NCBI GenBank assembly: GCA_946481035.1
Contig: CAMLNK010000165.1
Location: forward strand, 1 to 7,696
Source: an uncultured Dyadobacter sp.
Lineage (GTDB): Bacteria; Bacteroidota; Bacteroidia; Cytophagales; Spirosomataceae
Length of the DNA: 7,696 bases
Direction: 5' to 3'
Of this stretch, positions 1 to 6,730 are shown piece after piece. The notes beneath the pieces were generated by a model. It did not search any database and was not told where the DNA came from. It saw nothing but the letters and a program-made list of their open reading frames with translations. Both the position numbers and the translations under genes were made by a program. Positions within the stretch are counted from its first letter, which is position 1. Each line of letters begins with the position of its first letter.

Positions 1-54
1 CATCAACTTCATCCTGTTTCTTTGTGGTAAAGTTATAAATACCCGAAAAGTAGA

Positions 55-1638
55 ATGAAATCCTTACCTTTCATTGACCTCATCATCGTGATCGCCTACC
101 TCGCCGGAATGGTAGCAGTAGGGATTTACTTTTCACGGAAAAATACCGATGCCGAGCAGTTTACCAAGGCATCGGGCCGCATTCCCGGCTGGGCGATCGG
201 TATTTCCATTTACGCGACGTTTTTGAGCAGCAATACTTTCCTGGGCGTACCGGGCAAGGCATTCGGAAGCAACTGGAGTTCCTTTGTTTTCAGCTTGTCG
301 ATGCCGTTTGCAGCCTGGGTAGCCACGAAGTTTTTTATTCCCTTTTACAGAAGTACCGGCGAGGTTTCGGCCTATACCCACCTCGAACATCGTTTCGGAC
401 CATGGGCGCGCACTTATGCAGTGGTTTGCTTTCTGCTCACGCAGCTTGCCCGCATGGGATCGATCTTCTTCGGGATCGCATTGAGCTTGCAGGCGCTGAC
501 GGGCTATCCGATGTCGACGATCATGGTCGTTGTCGGCATTTGCATTGTTTTGTACACGGTAATGGGTGGAATGGAAGCGGTGATCTGGACGGAAGTTGTG
601 CAGGGCGTGATCAAGACTATTGGTGCGCTGGTGATACTCTACCTGGTTGTTTCCGGGGTTTCCGGCGGGATGCCGAGCATTATCGAGATTGGTAAAACGA
701 ACGATAAATTTAGCCTGGGCACGCTGGCGCCGGATTTTACGACCGCATCCTTTTGGGTCATATTACTCTACGGGTTTTTCATGAACCTGAATAACTTCGG
801 GATGGACCAGAACTACGTGCAGCGGTACCACACCACATCGTCGGCGAAAGAGGCGGCAGGCTCGGTATGGTTATGCGTGTACCTGTACGTGCCGGTGTCG
901 TTGATATTCTTTTTACTGGGAACCTGCCTTTTTGCTTACTATCAGGGCAATCCGGAGTTGCTGCAAACCATTAAAATGCAGGTAGCTGCCGAAAAGCTGC
1001 CGGGGGGAACTTCGGATGCCATCGCCAGCCTCGCTGCGACACTCACACCAGCCGATTATGGCGATAAGGTAATGCCGCATTTCATGGTTACGAAAGTGCC
1101 GGTAGGTTTGCTCGGGTTGATTATCGCCGCGATCATGTCGGCTGCGATGAGTACAATCAGCTCAGGAATGAATGCTTCGGCGACGGTTTTTTCTGTGGAC
1201 ATCTATCAAAAATATATCAAATCCGATCTGACGTCGCAGCAATCGCTCCGTTTGCTCTACATTGCCACTACCGCTTTTGGCTTGCTGGGGATGGTTACGG
1301 GTATCGCGATGATCGGGGTGAAGAGCGTGCTGGATGTGTGGTGGATGCTTTCAGGGATTTTTGCGGGCGGAATGCTCGGACTGTTCCTGCTGGGTATGAT
1401 CTCCAAAACCACAAGAAATGCCGAGGCGCTTACGGCAACATTGATCGGGATCGTGGTGATCGTCTGGATGACATTTTCAACCCAACTTCCCGATAACTAT
1501 TCCTATTTGCGAAATCCCCTCCACCAGAATATGATTATGGTGGTAGGAACACTGACGATCTTTTTGGCCGGCATGCTGCTTACCAGGCTAAGACGCAAGC
1601 AGCCGGTTGAAAACGAGGTGCTTTTGCACAGCAAGTAA
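55..1638 (+). CDS. Sodium:solute symporter (SSS family)
   Basis: Inner-membrane Na+-coupled uptake protein of 527 residues, a normal length for the family. The sequence is almost all hydrophobic helices, consistent with 13-14 membrane segments. Family hallmarks are visible: a helix starting at residue 6, the stretch YTVMGGMEAVIWTEVVQG near 167-184, a DQNYVQR segment at 251-257, and the small-residue helix AAIMSAAMSTISSGMNASAT around 358-377, which in this family carries the sodium-site serines. A hydrophilic loop lies at about 297-342, and a short basic tail follows the last helix. The start ATG at 55 gives a normal N-terminus leading straight into helix 1. The aldolase-family gene 85 bases downstream on the same strand suggests the substrate is a sugar acid or keto acid that the aldolase then cleaves or dehydrates. 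That substrate is inference; members of this family carry sugars, sialic acid, amino acids, vitamins and others. Confidence 0.93.
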   Translation: MKSLPFIDLIIVIAYLAGMVAVGIYFSRKNTDAEQFTKASGRIPGWAIGISIYATFLSSNTFLGVPGKAFGSNWSSFVFSLSMPFAAWVATKFFIPFYRSTGEVSAYTHLEHRFGPWARTYAVVCFLLTQLARMGSIFFGIALSLQALTGYPMSTIMVVVGICIVLYTVMGGMEAVIWTEVVQGVIKTIGALVILYLVVSGVSGGMPSIIEIGKTNDKFSLGTLAPDFTTASFWVILLYGFFMNLNNFGMDQNYVQRYHTTSSAKEAAGSVWLCVYLYVPVSLIFFLLGTCLFAYYQGNPELLQTIKMQVAAEKLPGGTSDAIASLAATLTPADYGDKVMPHFMVTKVPVGLLGLIIAAIMSAAMSTISSGMNASATVFSVDIYQKYIKSDLTSQQSLRLLYIATTAFGLLGMVTGIAMIGVKSVLDVWWMLSGIFAGGMLGLFLLGMISKTTRNAEALTATLIGIVVIVWMTFSTQLPDNYSYLRNPLHQNMIMVVGTLTIFLAGMLLTRLRRKQPVENEVLLHSK

Positions 1639-1643
1639 CCACA

Positions 1644-1700
1644 GGGCCGGCTTGCCGGAGGCCCGGCACATATGCCGGATTTTAGAAGGGCTTTTTTCTT
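1644..1700 (+). terminator. GC-rich double hairpin with T-tracts between symporter and aldolase genes; possible attenuator
   Basis: The gap after the symporter contains overlapping inverted repeats. GGGCC at 1644-1648 can pair with GGCCC at 1660-1664, and CCGGCA at 1663-1668 pairs perfectly with TGCCGG at 1673-1678 around a CATA loop. The second hairpin is followed by TTTT at 1680-1683, and a T6 tract lies at 1692-1697. The two stems share bases 1663-1664, so they cannot both form fully. This resembles a partial terminator or an mRNA-stability stem inside an operon. Function is inferred from sequence only. Confidence 0.4.
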
Positions 1701-1723
1701 ATACGTATTTAAAACCATACACG

Positions 1724-2704
1724 ATGTCATCTGTAACGTCTTCCTCCGTGTCGTTGCCGCAAGGCTTCATCCCCGTCATGCTCACGCCTTTCCTGGAAAC
1801 CGGGGAGGTGGATTACGATGGACTAAAAGCATTGACGGACCTGTACCTCGAAGCGGGCGCTGCGGGGCTGTTTGCCAACTGTCTTTCAAGCGAAATGTAC
1901 GAGTTGTCGGTGGAAGAGCGGCTGGAAGTGACGCGGACGGTGGTGGAACACACGGCGGGCCGCGTGCCCGTGGTGGCGACAGGCACCTTCGGCGGAGCGA
2001 TTCCCGAGCAGGCGCAGTTCGTGAAACGTATATATGATACCGGTGTACAGGCGGTGATTGTAATTACCGGATTGCTTGCAGACGAGGACGAAACAGATGA
2101 GGTGTTTATCCAACGGACAAAAGAGCTGATCAGCCTCACGGAGGATATACCGCTGGGTTTTTATGAATGCCCGGTTCCTTATAAAAGATTGATCAGCAGT
2201 GAAGTGCTGGCCGAATTGCTGCCTTCGAACCGCATTATCTATCATAAAGACACTTGCCTGGACATCGAGGAGGTCGTTCGCAGGATAAAAGTAGCGGAGG
2301 GCTACCGCTTCGGGCTTTACGATGCCTACATGGTGAATGCGACAGCCTCGCTCAACGCCGGGGCAGCCGGGTTATCATGCATTCAGGGAAATATTTACCC
2401 TGAACTGATCGTCTGGATTTGTGAAAATTACAACAATGCGGAACGGCAGGAGGATGTGAAGGCGCTGCAACAGTTCTTCGTCGACTCGATGGATATTGTG
2501 CATTCGGCCTATCCGACGATCGCTAAGTATTGTCTGCAAAAAAGAGGTTTCCCCATTTCGACGTACACACGCCGCGATGTAGGCGAGCTTACAGGCGACT
2601 TGCGGGAGCGCGCAGACCAGCTTCTCGACGAAGTGGACCGCATACAGGCCGAGCTTCGGATCCCCGGAGTGTTTAAAAAGACACTCGAAGCGCCATTGAA
2701 ATAA
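1724..2704 (+). CDS. Dihydrodipicolinate synthase/N-acetylneuraminate lyase family protein (class I aldolase)
   Basis: Predicted cytoplasmic TIM-barrel enzyme of 326 residues that forms a Schiff base with a 2-keto acid. The Schiff-base lysine is K175 in YHKDT, and the conserved tyrosine is Y147 in FYECP (YNVP or YNIP in DapA/NanA). The late-barrel segment GAAGLSCIQGNIYPEL lies at 213-228. The loop that reads GTTGE in DapA and GSTGE in NanA is here CLSSE (53-57), so the usual Ser/Thr-Thr pair is replaced by Leu-Ser. This argues against plain lysine-pathway DapA or a standard sialic acid lyase. The ATG at 1724 is chosen because the family's N-terminus (FIPVMLTPF at 15-23) follows directly. An in-frame ATG at 1607 would add 39 unrelated residues, overlap the symporter gene and read through the hairpin. 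The neighbouring symporter suggests a catabolic role; the true substrate is unknown. Confidence 0.85.
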   Translation: MSSVTSSSVSLPQGFIPVMLTPFLETGEVDYDGLKALTDLYLEAGAAGLFANCLSSEMYELSVEERLEVTRTVVEHTAGRVPVVATGTFGGAIPEQAQFVKRIYDTGVQAVIVITGLLADEDETDEVFIQRTKELISLTEDIPLGFYECPVPYKRLISSEVLAELLPSNRIIYHKDTCLDIEEVVRRIKVAEGYRFGLYDAYMVNATASLNAGAAGLSCIQGNIYPELIVWICENYNNAERQEDVKALQQFFVDSMDIVHSAYPTIAKYCLQKRGFPISTYTRRDVGELTGDLRERADQLLDEVDRIQAELRIPGVFKKTLEAPLK

Positions 2705-2735
2705 CCCAAATGGATCAAACCCTAATTTTTGAGCT

Positions 2736-3059
2736 ATGACTTTTCCTAACCAGCAAATTTTGGATCGGGTAACCCAGGGCGACGAAGCGGCATTTACGCA
2801 ACTCCGTTCGTACTTTCATGTCCCGGCATTTAAATTTTGTTCCGTCCTCCTGAAAGACGAAACCGAGGCGGAGAATGTCATCAACTCCGTTTTCAACAAA
2901 ATCTGGAACGAGCGGTGTGACTTGCGGAGCGAGGGTAATTTCCAGTCGTACCTGTTCAGCAGCCTGAAAGATCAGATTTTCGGGGAGATGAAAAAATACA
3001 GCGATCCGGCCGCACGCAAGCAATATCTCGATCGTATACAGTCGTTTCGCGCCGGCTAA
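2736..3059 (+). CDS. Small sigma-70 region 2 protein lacking region 4 (ECF-like)
   Basis: A 107-residue protein that resembles the first half of a Bacteroidota ECF sigma factor. RVTQGDEAAFTQL (11-23), DETEAENVINSVFNKIWNER (41-60) and FQSYLFSSLKDQI (69-81) match the region 2 pattern of a D-E-A-A-F opening, an acidic A-E-N/D-x-x-x-x-V-F core and a Y-L segment. In a full ECF sigma factor of about 170-200 residues, a helix-turn-helix region 4 that contacts the -35 element would follow. Here the frame stops at residue 107, and the next 150 bases hold no region 4 in any frame, so a simple late frameshift is not the reason. It starts 31 bases after the aldolase gene and may be co-transcribed with it. 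It could be a degenerate remnant, or a working single-domain protein that binds RNA polymerase or an anti-sigma factor. Family assignment is fairly sure; function is not. Confidence 0.7.
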   Translation: MTFPNQQILDRVTQGDEAAFTQLRSYFHVPAFKFCSVLLKDETEAENVINSVFNKIWNERCDLRSEGNFQSYLFSSLKDQIFGEMKKYSDPAARKQYLDRIQSFRAG

Positions 3060-3095
3060 TGCATGCAACCGCTGGTAAGTAATATTAGTATTACG

Positions 3096-3115
3096 CTATT
3101 TAATAGTATTTTTTT
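3096..3115 (+). terminator. Weak AT-rich hairpin with T7 tract after the sigma-like gene
   Basis: CTAT (3096-3099) pairs with ATAG (3103-3106) and is followed closely by seven T residues at 3109-3115. Just before it, GTAATA (3079-3084) pairs with TATTAC (3089-3094) around TTAG. The stems are short and AT-rich, so termination may be inefficient; the T-tract and the position downstream of a stop codon are the main support. Confidence 0.3.
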
Positions 3116-3120
3116 AGCAT

Positions 3121-3137
3121 CTTGTCGACTCGACAGG
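3121..3137. promoter_or_regulatory. Palindrome upstream of the AraC-type gene, possible operator
   Basis: CTTGTCG and CGACAGG form a 7-base inverted repeat (one G-T pair) around ACT, with TGTCGACTCGACA as the symmetric core. It lies 74 bases before the AraC-type start codon in an otherwise AT-rich gap. No T-tract follows on either strand, so an operator is more likely than a terminator. The binding protein is unknown. The rest of the 3060-3210 gap is AT-rich and holds no gene that can be supported. Confidence 0.3.
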
Positions 3138-3210
3138 ATGGATTATTAAAAAATTTTCTTTTAAATTGAGCAATGGCAGCCAACCTAAACCCTGCCGGCA
3201 TTGATTTAAA

Positions 3211-4086
3211 ATGAAACCGCATTTCCATAAGGTCCCTATTCCGTCGAGGACTTCGTTCAGTATTCGTCATGACAAAGACTCCGGCTTTGGCACGGTTTGG
3301 CATTACCATCCCGAGTTGGAACTCCACTATCTGGTCAAAGGAAAAGGGGTAAGATTTATTGGCGACAACATCAGTAACTTTTCCGATGGGGAGTTGATTC
3401 TGTTGGGCGAAAACCTGCCGCATACCTGGCGGGTGGAAGAGGGGGCGAGTAACACCACGGTGGAAGTGGTTATCATCCATTTTTTGCCCAATTGCCTCGG
3501 AAGCGAGCTATTGCTCCTGCCTGAGGCCTACCTGATCCCGAAATTATACGAACGTGCCAAAAGAGGCCTTCTGATACGCGGCGAAGCGAAGGAAAAGGTG
3601 ATCCGCCTGATGCATTCCGCAGTGGATGCGGAAAATCTCGACCGGCTGATCGCGCTGCTTTCGATCCTGAAAATCCTGGCGGAAGCGAGTGAATACGAGA
3701 CGATCGCCTCGGCGCACGCATTCTACAAATCCAACGACGCCGAAACGCTGCGCCTGAACAAGATTTACGCCTACACGCTGTCGAACTACCGTAACGACAT
3801 TTCATTACAGGATGTGGCCTCAATCGCCAATCTGGGCATTACTTCTTTTTGCAGGTATTTTAAATTGATGACCAAGAAAACCTACAACGATTTTCTGGTA
3901 GAGATCAGGATTAGCCAGGCTTGCAGGTTCCTGATTGAGGATAAAATGGCAACGGAAGTGATTTGTTTCGAGTGCGGTTTTAACAATGTCTCCAACTTTT
4001 ACCGGCATTTTAAGAAGGTTACCGATATGACTCCCCTGGAATACAAGCGGAAATACCTTTATAAAGCCGCACCCGAAATGGTTTGA
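3211..4086 (+). CDS. AraC-family transcriptional regulator with N-terminal cupin domain
   Basis: Cytoplasmic DNA-binding regulator of 291 residues. The N-terminal part is a cupin-like sensor domain: a histidine-rich strand HYHPELELHYLVKGKG (31-46), then a glycine turn before ELILLGENLPHTW (61-73). The C-terminal 100 residues are the AraC double helix-turn-helix. The first is ISLQDVASIANLGITSFCRYFK (197-218) with the usual F-x-R-x-F-K recognition helix. The second is ATEVICFECGFNNVSNFYRHFKKVTDMTPLEYKRKY (247-282), which carries the family signature CGFxxxSxFxRxFKxxxxxTPxxYR. Such regulators commonly sense a small carbohydrate or related ligand and activate nearby transport or catabolic genes. 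Here the upstream symporter and aldolase genes are plausible targets, but no matching operator repeat was identified. The gene is preceded by a 151-base gap, so it probably has its own promoter, and it ends exactly against the convergent DoxX gene. Confidence 0.93.
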   Translation: MKPHFHKVPIPSRTSFSIRHDKDSGFGTVWHYHPELELHYLVKGKGVRFIGDNISNFSDGELILLGENLPHTWRVEEGASNTTVEVVIIHFLPNCLGSELLLLPEAYLIPKLYERAKRGLLIRGEAKEKVIRLMHSAVDAENLDRLIALLSILKILAEASEYETIASAHAFYKSNDAETLRLNKIYAYTLSNYRNDISLQDVASIANLGITSFCRYFKLMTKKTYNDFLVEIRISQACRFLIEDKMATEVICFECGFNNVSNFYRHFKKVTDMTPLEYKRKYLYKAAPEMV

Positions 4087-4521
4087 TCAATTGTTGTGAT
4101 TCTTCATCCATTCGTCCATCGAGAACCGTCCGGAACCAATGATGGAGAATGTTACTACCAGAATGAGCGTGATCATCGAGAGCCACAGCTCGGAATTGAG
4201 ATAGGAAAAGCCGAGACGGATATTGACAAAGAACACGGCAGTCAGCAGGATCGGTATCTGAATGACGGATGCGATTCTGGTCAGGCATCCCATTGCGATC
4301 AGGAATCCGCCAAAAATGTGCGCAAAAGCTACGTAGTGAACGGCTGTGACGGTGTATAAATGAAAGTCGAGGCCGGTAACCAGATGAGACAGCTTGGTGG
4401 TATCGCTAATGAAGCTGATACCTTTAGCAAACAAAAACACTCCCAAAGCGATACGAACTATATCCATCCAGGCGGGATGGTGTGTGTCGCCCCAATGCTC
4501 GATTCGATCCATCATATTCAT
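4087..4521 (-). CDS. DoxX family membrane protein
   Basis: Small integral membrane protein of 144 residues with four predicted helices at about 20-36, 58-78, 82-100 and 112-130, the usual size and topology of the DoxX family. The R-x-x-L-G-x-x-x-x-x-x-G pattern in helix 1 (VRIALGVFLFAKG, 22-34) and GGFLIAMGCLTRIAS (71-85) are typical. DoxX relatives have been linked to quinone or thiosulfate metabolism and oxidative stress in some organisms, but most members have no proven role, so none is assigned. The start ATG is at 4519-4521; a second ATG two codons later is also possible. A candidate promoter lies just upstream and the preceding kgtP-like gene has its own terminator, so this is probably a separate transcript. 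Its stop codon directly abuts the stop of the AraC gene on the other strand. Confidence 0.85.
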   Translation of the reverse strand: MNMMDRIEHWGDTHHPAWMDIVRIALGVFLFAKGISFISDTTKLSHLVTGLDFHLYTVTAVHYVAFAHIFGGFLIAMGCLTRIASVIQIPILLTAVFFVNIRLGFSYLNSELWLSMITLILVVTFSIIGSGRFSMDEWMKNHNN

Positions 4522-4544
4522 AACTTCTCAAATTTTGGTTTCAA

Positions 4545-4575
4545 GAAAGTTACAGTATTGAATGGACTATGTCAA
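4545..4575 (-). promoter_or_regulatory. Candidate promoter for the doxX-family gene
   Basis: Reading the minus strand, TTGACA (4575-4570) is followed after 17 bases by TAACTTTC (4552-4545). The latter matches seven of eight positions of the Bacteroidota -7 element TAnnTTTG, and the TTG matches the -33 element at a suitable distance (20 bases between TTG and TA). Transcription would begin near 4538, leaving a 5' leader of about 17 bases before the DoxX start codon. It lies directly after the terminator of the preceding gene. Confidence 0.5.
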
Positions 4576-4578
4576 GAG

Positions 4579-4599
4579 AAAATGGCTTTTTTCCAAGCC
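4579..4599 (-). terminator. Intrinsic terminator of the kgtP-like gene
   Basis: On the minus strand GGCTT (4599-4595) pairs with AAGCC (4588-4584) around a purine-rich GGAAAA loop and is followed by ATTTTCTCTT. The stem is short but correctly placed, 17 bases after the stop codon of the transporter gene and just before the candidate doxX promoter. Confidence 0.5.
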
Positions 4600-4615
4600 G
4601 TTTGGCGACTAAAAA

Positions 4616-5911
4616 TCAGTGTTTTTCGATCAGGGAAGTGTGTTTCGTATCCTTCATCCGGATATAAACAATCAGTGACACAAAAATGCAGATGGTCACA
4701 TACCAGTAGTACCACGTTTCATGCCCCAGATTTTTGGCCCACAATGCCAGGTACTCGGCCGTGCCTCCAAACACAGCCACGGCGATCGAATAGGGCAGCC
4801 CCACGCCCAGCGCCCGGACCTCCACGGGAAAAAGTTCGGCCTTGACGACCGCATTAATGGAAGTATAACCGCTTACAATGATCAACGCGGCCATGAGCAG
4901 CCCAAATGCAGGCCACATTTCGGTGGTATGGCTTAATGTGGTAAGCAGCGGATAAGTGAGTAATGTTCCCAGCACCCCGAAACCGATCAGCAGGGGCCGT
5001 CGGCCGATTCGATCGCTGAGCGCGCCGAAAACCGGCTGCAATGCGGCAAATATGAAGAGTGAGCAGAAAGTCAGTATCGTCGACTGGTATTTGGTAAGCC
5101 CCACCGTGTTCACCAAAAACTTCTGCATGTAAGTGGTATAGGTATAAAATGCCAGCGTACCGCCCGAAGTAAGGCCTATTACCACCAAAACGGCCTTCGG
5201 ATGCTTCATGAGCTCTTTCAGCGAGCCTTCCTTTTTTACTTTTAAATCTTTGGATTGAAATGCTTCTGTCTCATTCAAATGAGCGCGGAGGTATAATGCT
5301 ACCAACGACAGCATCGCCCCGATCACGAAAGGGATGCGCCAGCCCCAGTCGTGCATTTGCTGGTCGGTGAGGAAGATATTTTGTAAAATGAGTTGTAAAC
5401 CCAATGCGATCAGTTGCCCGCCGATGAGCGTCACATACTGGAAACTGGAAAAGAATCCGCGCTTTTCTTCCGTCGCGACTTCGCTGAGATAAGTCGCAGA
5501 AGTACCATATTCGCCCCCGACGCTGAGCCCTTGGAGCAAGCGGGCGACCAATAGCAGCAATGGTGCAGCAATTCCGATGCTATTATAACCCGGCAGGAAT
5601 GCGATCAGCAGGGAGCCTAATGACATGAGCAGCACCGAAACCGTCATCGCCACTTTGCGCCCACGGTTATCCGCCAGTTTTCCAAAAACAAATCCGCCAA
5701 TCGGCCGCATCAGGAACCCTACTGCAAAGATGCCCGCTGTATTGATCAGCTGGACTGTCGGGTTGGAATCGGGGAAGAAAGTATTGGCAAAATAGAGGGA
5801 GAATGCCGAATAAGCGTACCAGTCGTACCATTCGACGAGGTTACCCGCCGAGCCGCCGATAATCGCTTTGAGGCGCCAGCCGGTATCGTCTTTGTGTAAA
5901 GTTTGCTCCAT
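4616..5911 (-). CDS. kgtP: 2-oxoglutarate (alpha-ketoglutarate):H+ symporter, MFS MHS family
   Basis: Inner-membrane proton symporter of 431 residues, nearly the length of E. coli KgtP (432). Long stretches recall KgtP from memory: GNLVEWYDWYAYSAFSLYFA (23-42), QLINTAGIFAVGFLMRPIGG (54-73), LLQGLSVGGEYGTSATYLSE (125-144) and FQYVTLIGGQLIAL (157-170). Also matching are AFYTYTTYMQKFLVNT (254-269) and VRALGVGLPYSIAVAVFGGTAEY (365-387). The MFS loop motif is present twice, as GKLADNRGRK (77-86) and GALSDRIGRR (296-305). Twelve membrane helices are consistent with the hydrophobic pattern. The start ATG at 5909-5911 places the N-terminus like KgtP's. It lies 24 bases after the hydrolase gene and may share its transcript; a terminator follows. 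Transport of 2-oxoglutarate is a strong family inference, but related MHS carriers move other carboxylates or shikimate, so a sister substrate is possible. Confidence 0.88.
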   Translation of the reverse strand: MEQTLHKDDTGWRLKAIIGGSAGNLVEWYDWYAYSAFSLYFANTFFPDSNPTVQLINTAGIFAVGFLMRPIGGFVFGKLADNRGRKVAMTVSVLLMSLGSLLIAFLPGYNSIGIAAPLLLLVARLLQGLSVGGEYGTSATYLSEVATEEKRGFFSSFQYVTLIGGQLIALGLQLILQNIFLTDQQMHDWGWRIPFVIGAMLSLVALYLRAHLNETEAFQSKDLKVKKEGSLKELMKHPKAVLVVIGLTSGGTLAFYTYTTYMQKFLVNTVGLTKYQSTILTFCSLFIFAALQPVFGALSDRIGRRPLLIGFGVLGTLLTYPLLTTLSHTTEMWPAFGLLMAALIIVSGYTSINAVVKAELFPVEVRALGVGLPYSIAVAVFGGTAEYLALWAKNLGHETWYYWYVTICIFVSLIVYIRMKDTKHTSLIEKH

Positions 5912-5935
5912 AAATCGGGATTAGGTTTTCCCAAT

Positions 5936-6730
5936 TTACTTAAATAAAGTGCAAATCCACGTAGCCGCGTGCTCTACCAGGCGCGTATGGCCGCTTTTTA
6001 ATTCAATGTATTGCTTTTCGGGAAGGAGTTCTGCCAGCTTTCGCACTGCCTTGGGTTTGAGCAAACTATCATAAACGCCCGCAAAAAGATAAACCGTCAC
6101 CCCATTTGCATTCGCCGTTTTGACCAATGCAGGAATATTAAATCGCAAATCCCGGAATGCGACCCACGAACGGTAAATCGTCTGCCTTTTTTCAGGTGTA
6201 TTCAAAACCTGCTGCGTGAATCGTACCAGACTTTTACTCGCCAGCTTCAATGTTCTCGCCACATGGACACCCGGGAAAAATATGCTAGGATGCCGCATTA
6301 ACCAGCCGTAAATCCATCGCGCAGGCGGAATGCGCGTCGCGAGCGTGTACATAGGGTGCTCGGACACGCCATCGGGCGCGATGAGGAATGCATTGTCGAT
6401 ATTTTCCGGAAATGCTTCCAGCGTAGCCAATGCAAACCGGCCGCCTATGCTGAAACCGGTAACGTCGAAGCGGGAAATGTTATTTTGGTTGAGGAAATGC
6501 GCGATGCTGTTTTTCCATTCTGCCTTTGAAATGACTTCAAACGGGGCGTCGCAATGCTGGCCGTGAAATGGGAGGTCGAATGCGTAGATGGTGTAATGCG
6601 TCCCGAGCGTTTTCTCGATGGCCGCAAAGCACCCGATGCCATCTTGCCCGATGCCGTGGAATGCAAGGAGAATGCGCGGGCCGGAGCCTAGTTTCTGAAA
6701 TGGAAAATTTTTGGAATGATGATCACTCAT
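5936..6730 (-). CDS. Alpha/beta hydrolase
   Basis: Cytoplasmic alpha/beta-fold hydrolase of 264 residues with no signal peptide. The oxyanion-hole region is FHGIGQD (24-30), the nucleophile elbow is GFSIGG (92-97) with Ser94 as nucleophile, the likely acid is Asp221 in AGVYDSLLKP (217-226), and the catalytic histidine is His248 in SGHTRL (246-251). A lid-like segment of about 60 residues (roughly 124-185), rich in aromatic and basic residues, sits between the core strands and would set substrate choice. The core resembles carboxylesterase-, haloperoxidase- or MhpC-like hydrolases, and a precise substrate cannot be assigned. The start ATG overlaps the stop of the toxin gene in the 8-base string ATGAGTGA, which implies translational coupling. 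The kgtP-like gene follows after 24 bases, so the two may be one transcriptional unit. Confidence 0.85.
   Translation of the reverse strand: MSDHHSKNFPFQKLGSGPRILLAFHGIGQDGIGCFAAIEKTLGTHYTIYAFDLPFHGQHCDAPFEVISKAEWKNSIAHFLNQNNISRFDVTGFSIGGRFALATLEAFPENIDNAFLIAPDGVSEHPMYTLATRIPPARWIYGWLMRHPSIFFPGVHVARTLKLASKSLVRFTQQVLNTPEKRQTIYRSWVAFRDLRFNIPALVKTANANGVTVYLFAGVYDSLLKPKAVRKLAELLPEKQYIELKSGHTRLVEHAATWICTLFK

Noticed and set aside
2..58. Open frame ending in a TGA that overlaps the symporter ATG as ATGA, possibly the tail of an upstream gene.
   Set aside because: Only 18 codons are visible; a frame this short stays open by chance nearly half the time, and another frame is also open to position 30. 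No family is recognisable.
1607..1723. Longer start for the aldolase-family gene, adding 39 residues.
   Set aside because: The extension overlaps the symporter gene, runs through a hairpin and does not resemble the family; ATG 1724 fits better.
1813..2245. Minus-strand open frames opposite the aldolase gene.
   Set aside because: Antisense shadows with no family resemblance, created by the biased codon use of the real gene.
4096..4845. Plus-strand open frames (87 and 161 codons) opposite the doxX and kgtP-like genes.
   Set aside because: They are antisense to well-supported genes, have low-complexity composition and show no recognisable domain.
5912..5935. Small GGGA/TCCC inverted repeat between the hydrolase and kgtP-like genes, considered as a terminator.
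   Set aside because: Only four base pairs with a long loop and no clear T-tract; not enough to claim a terminator.
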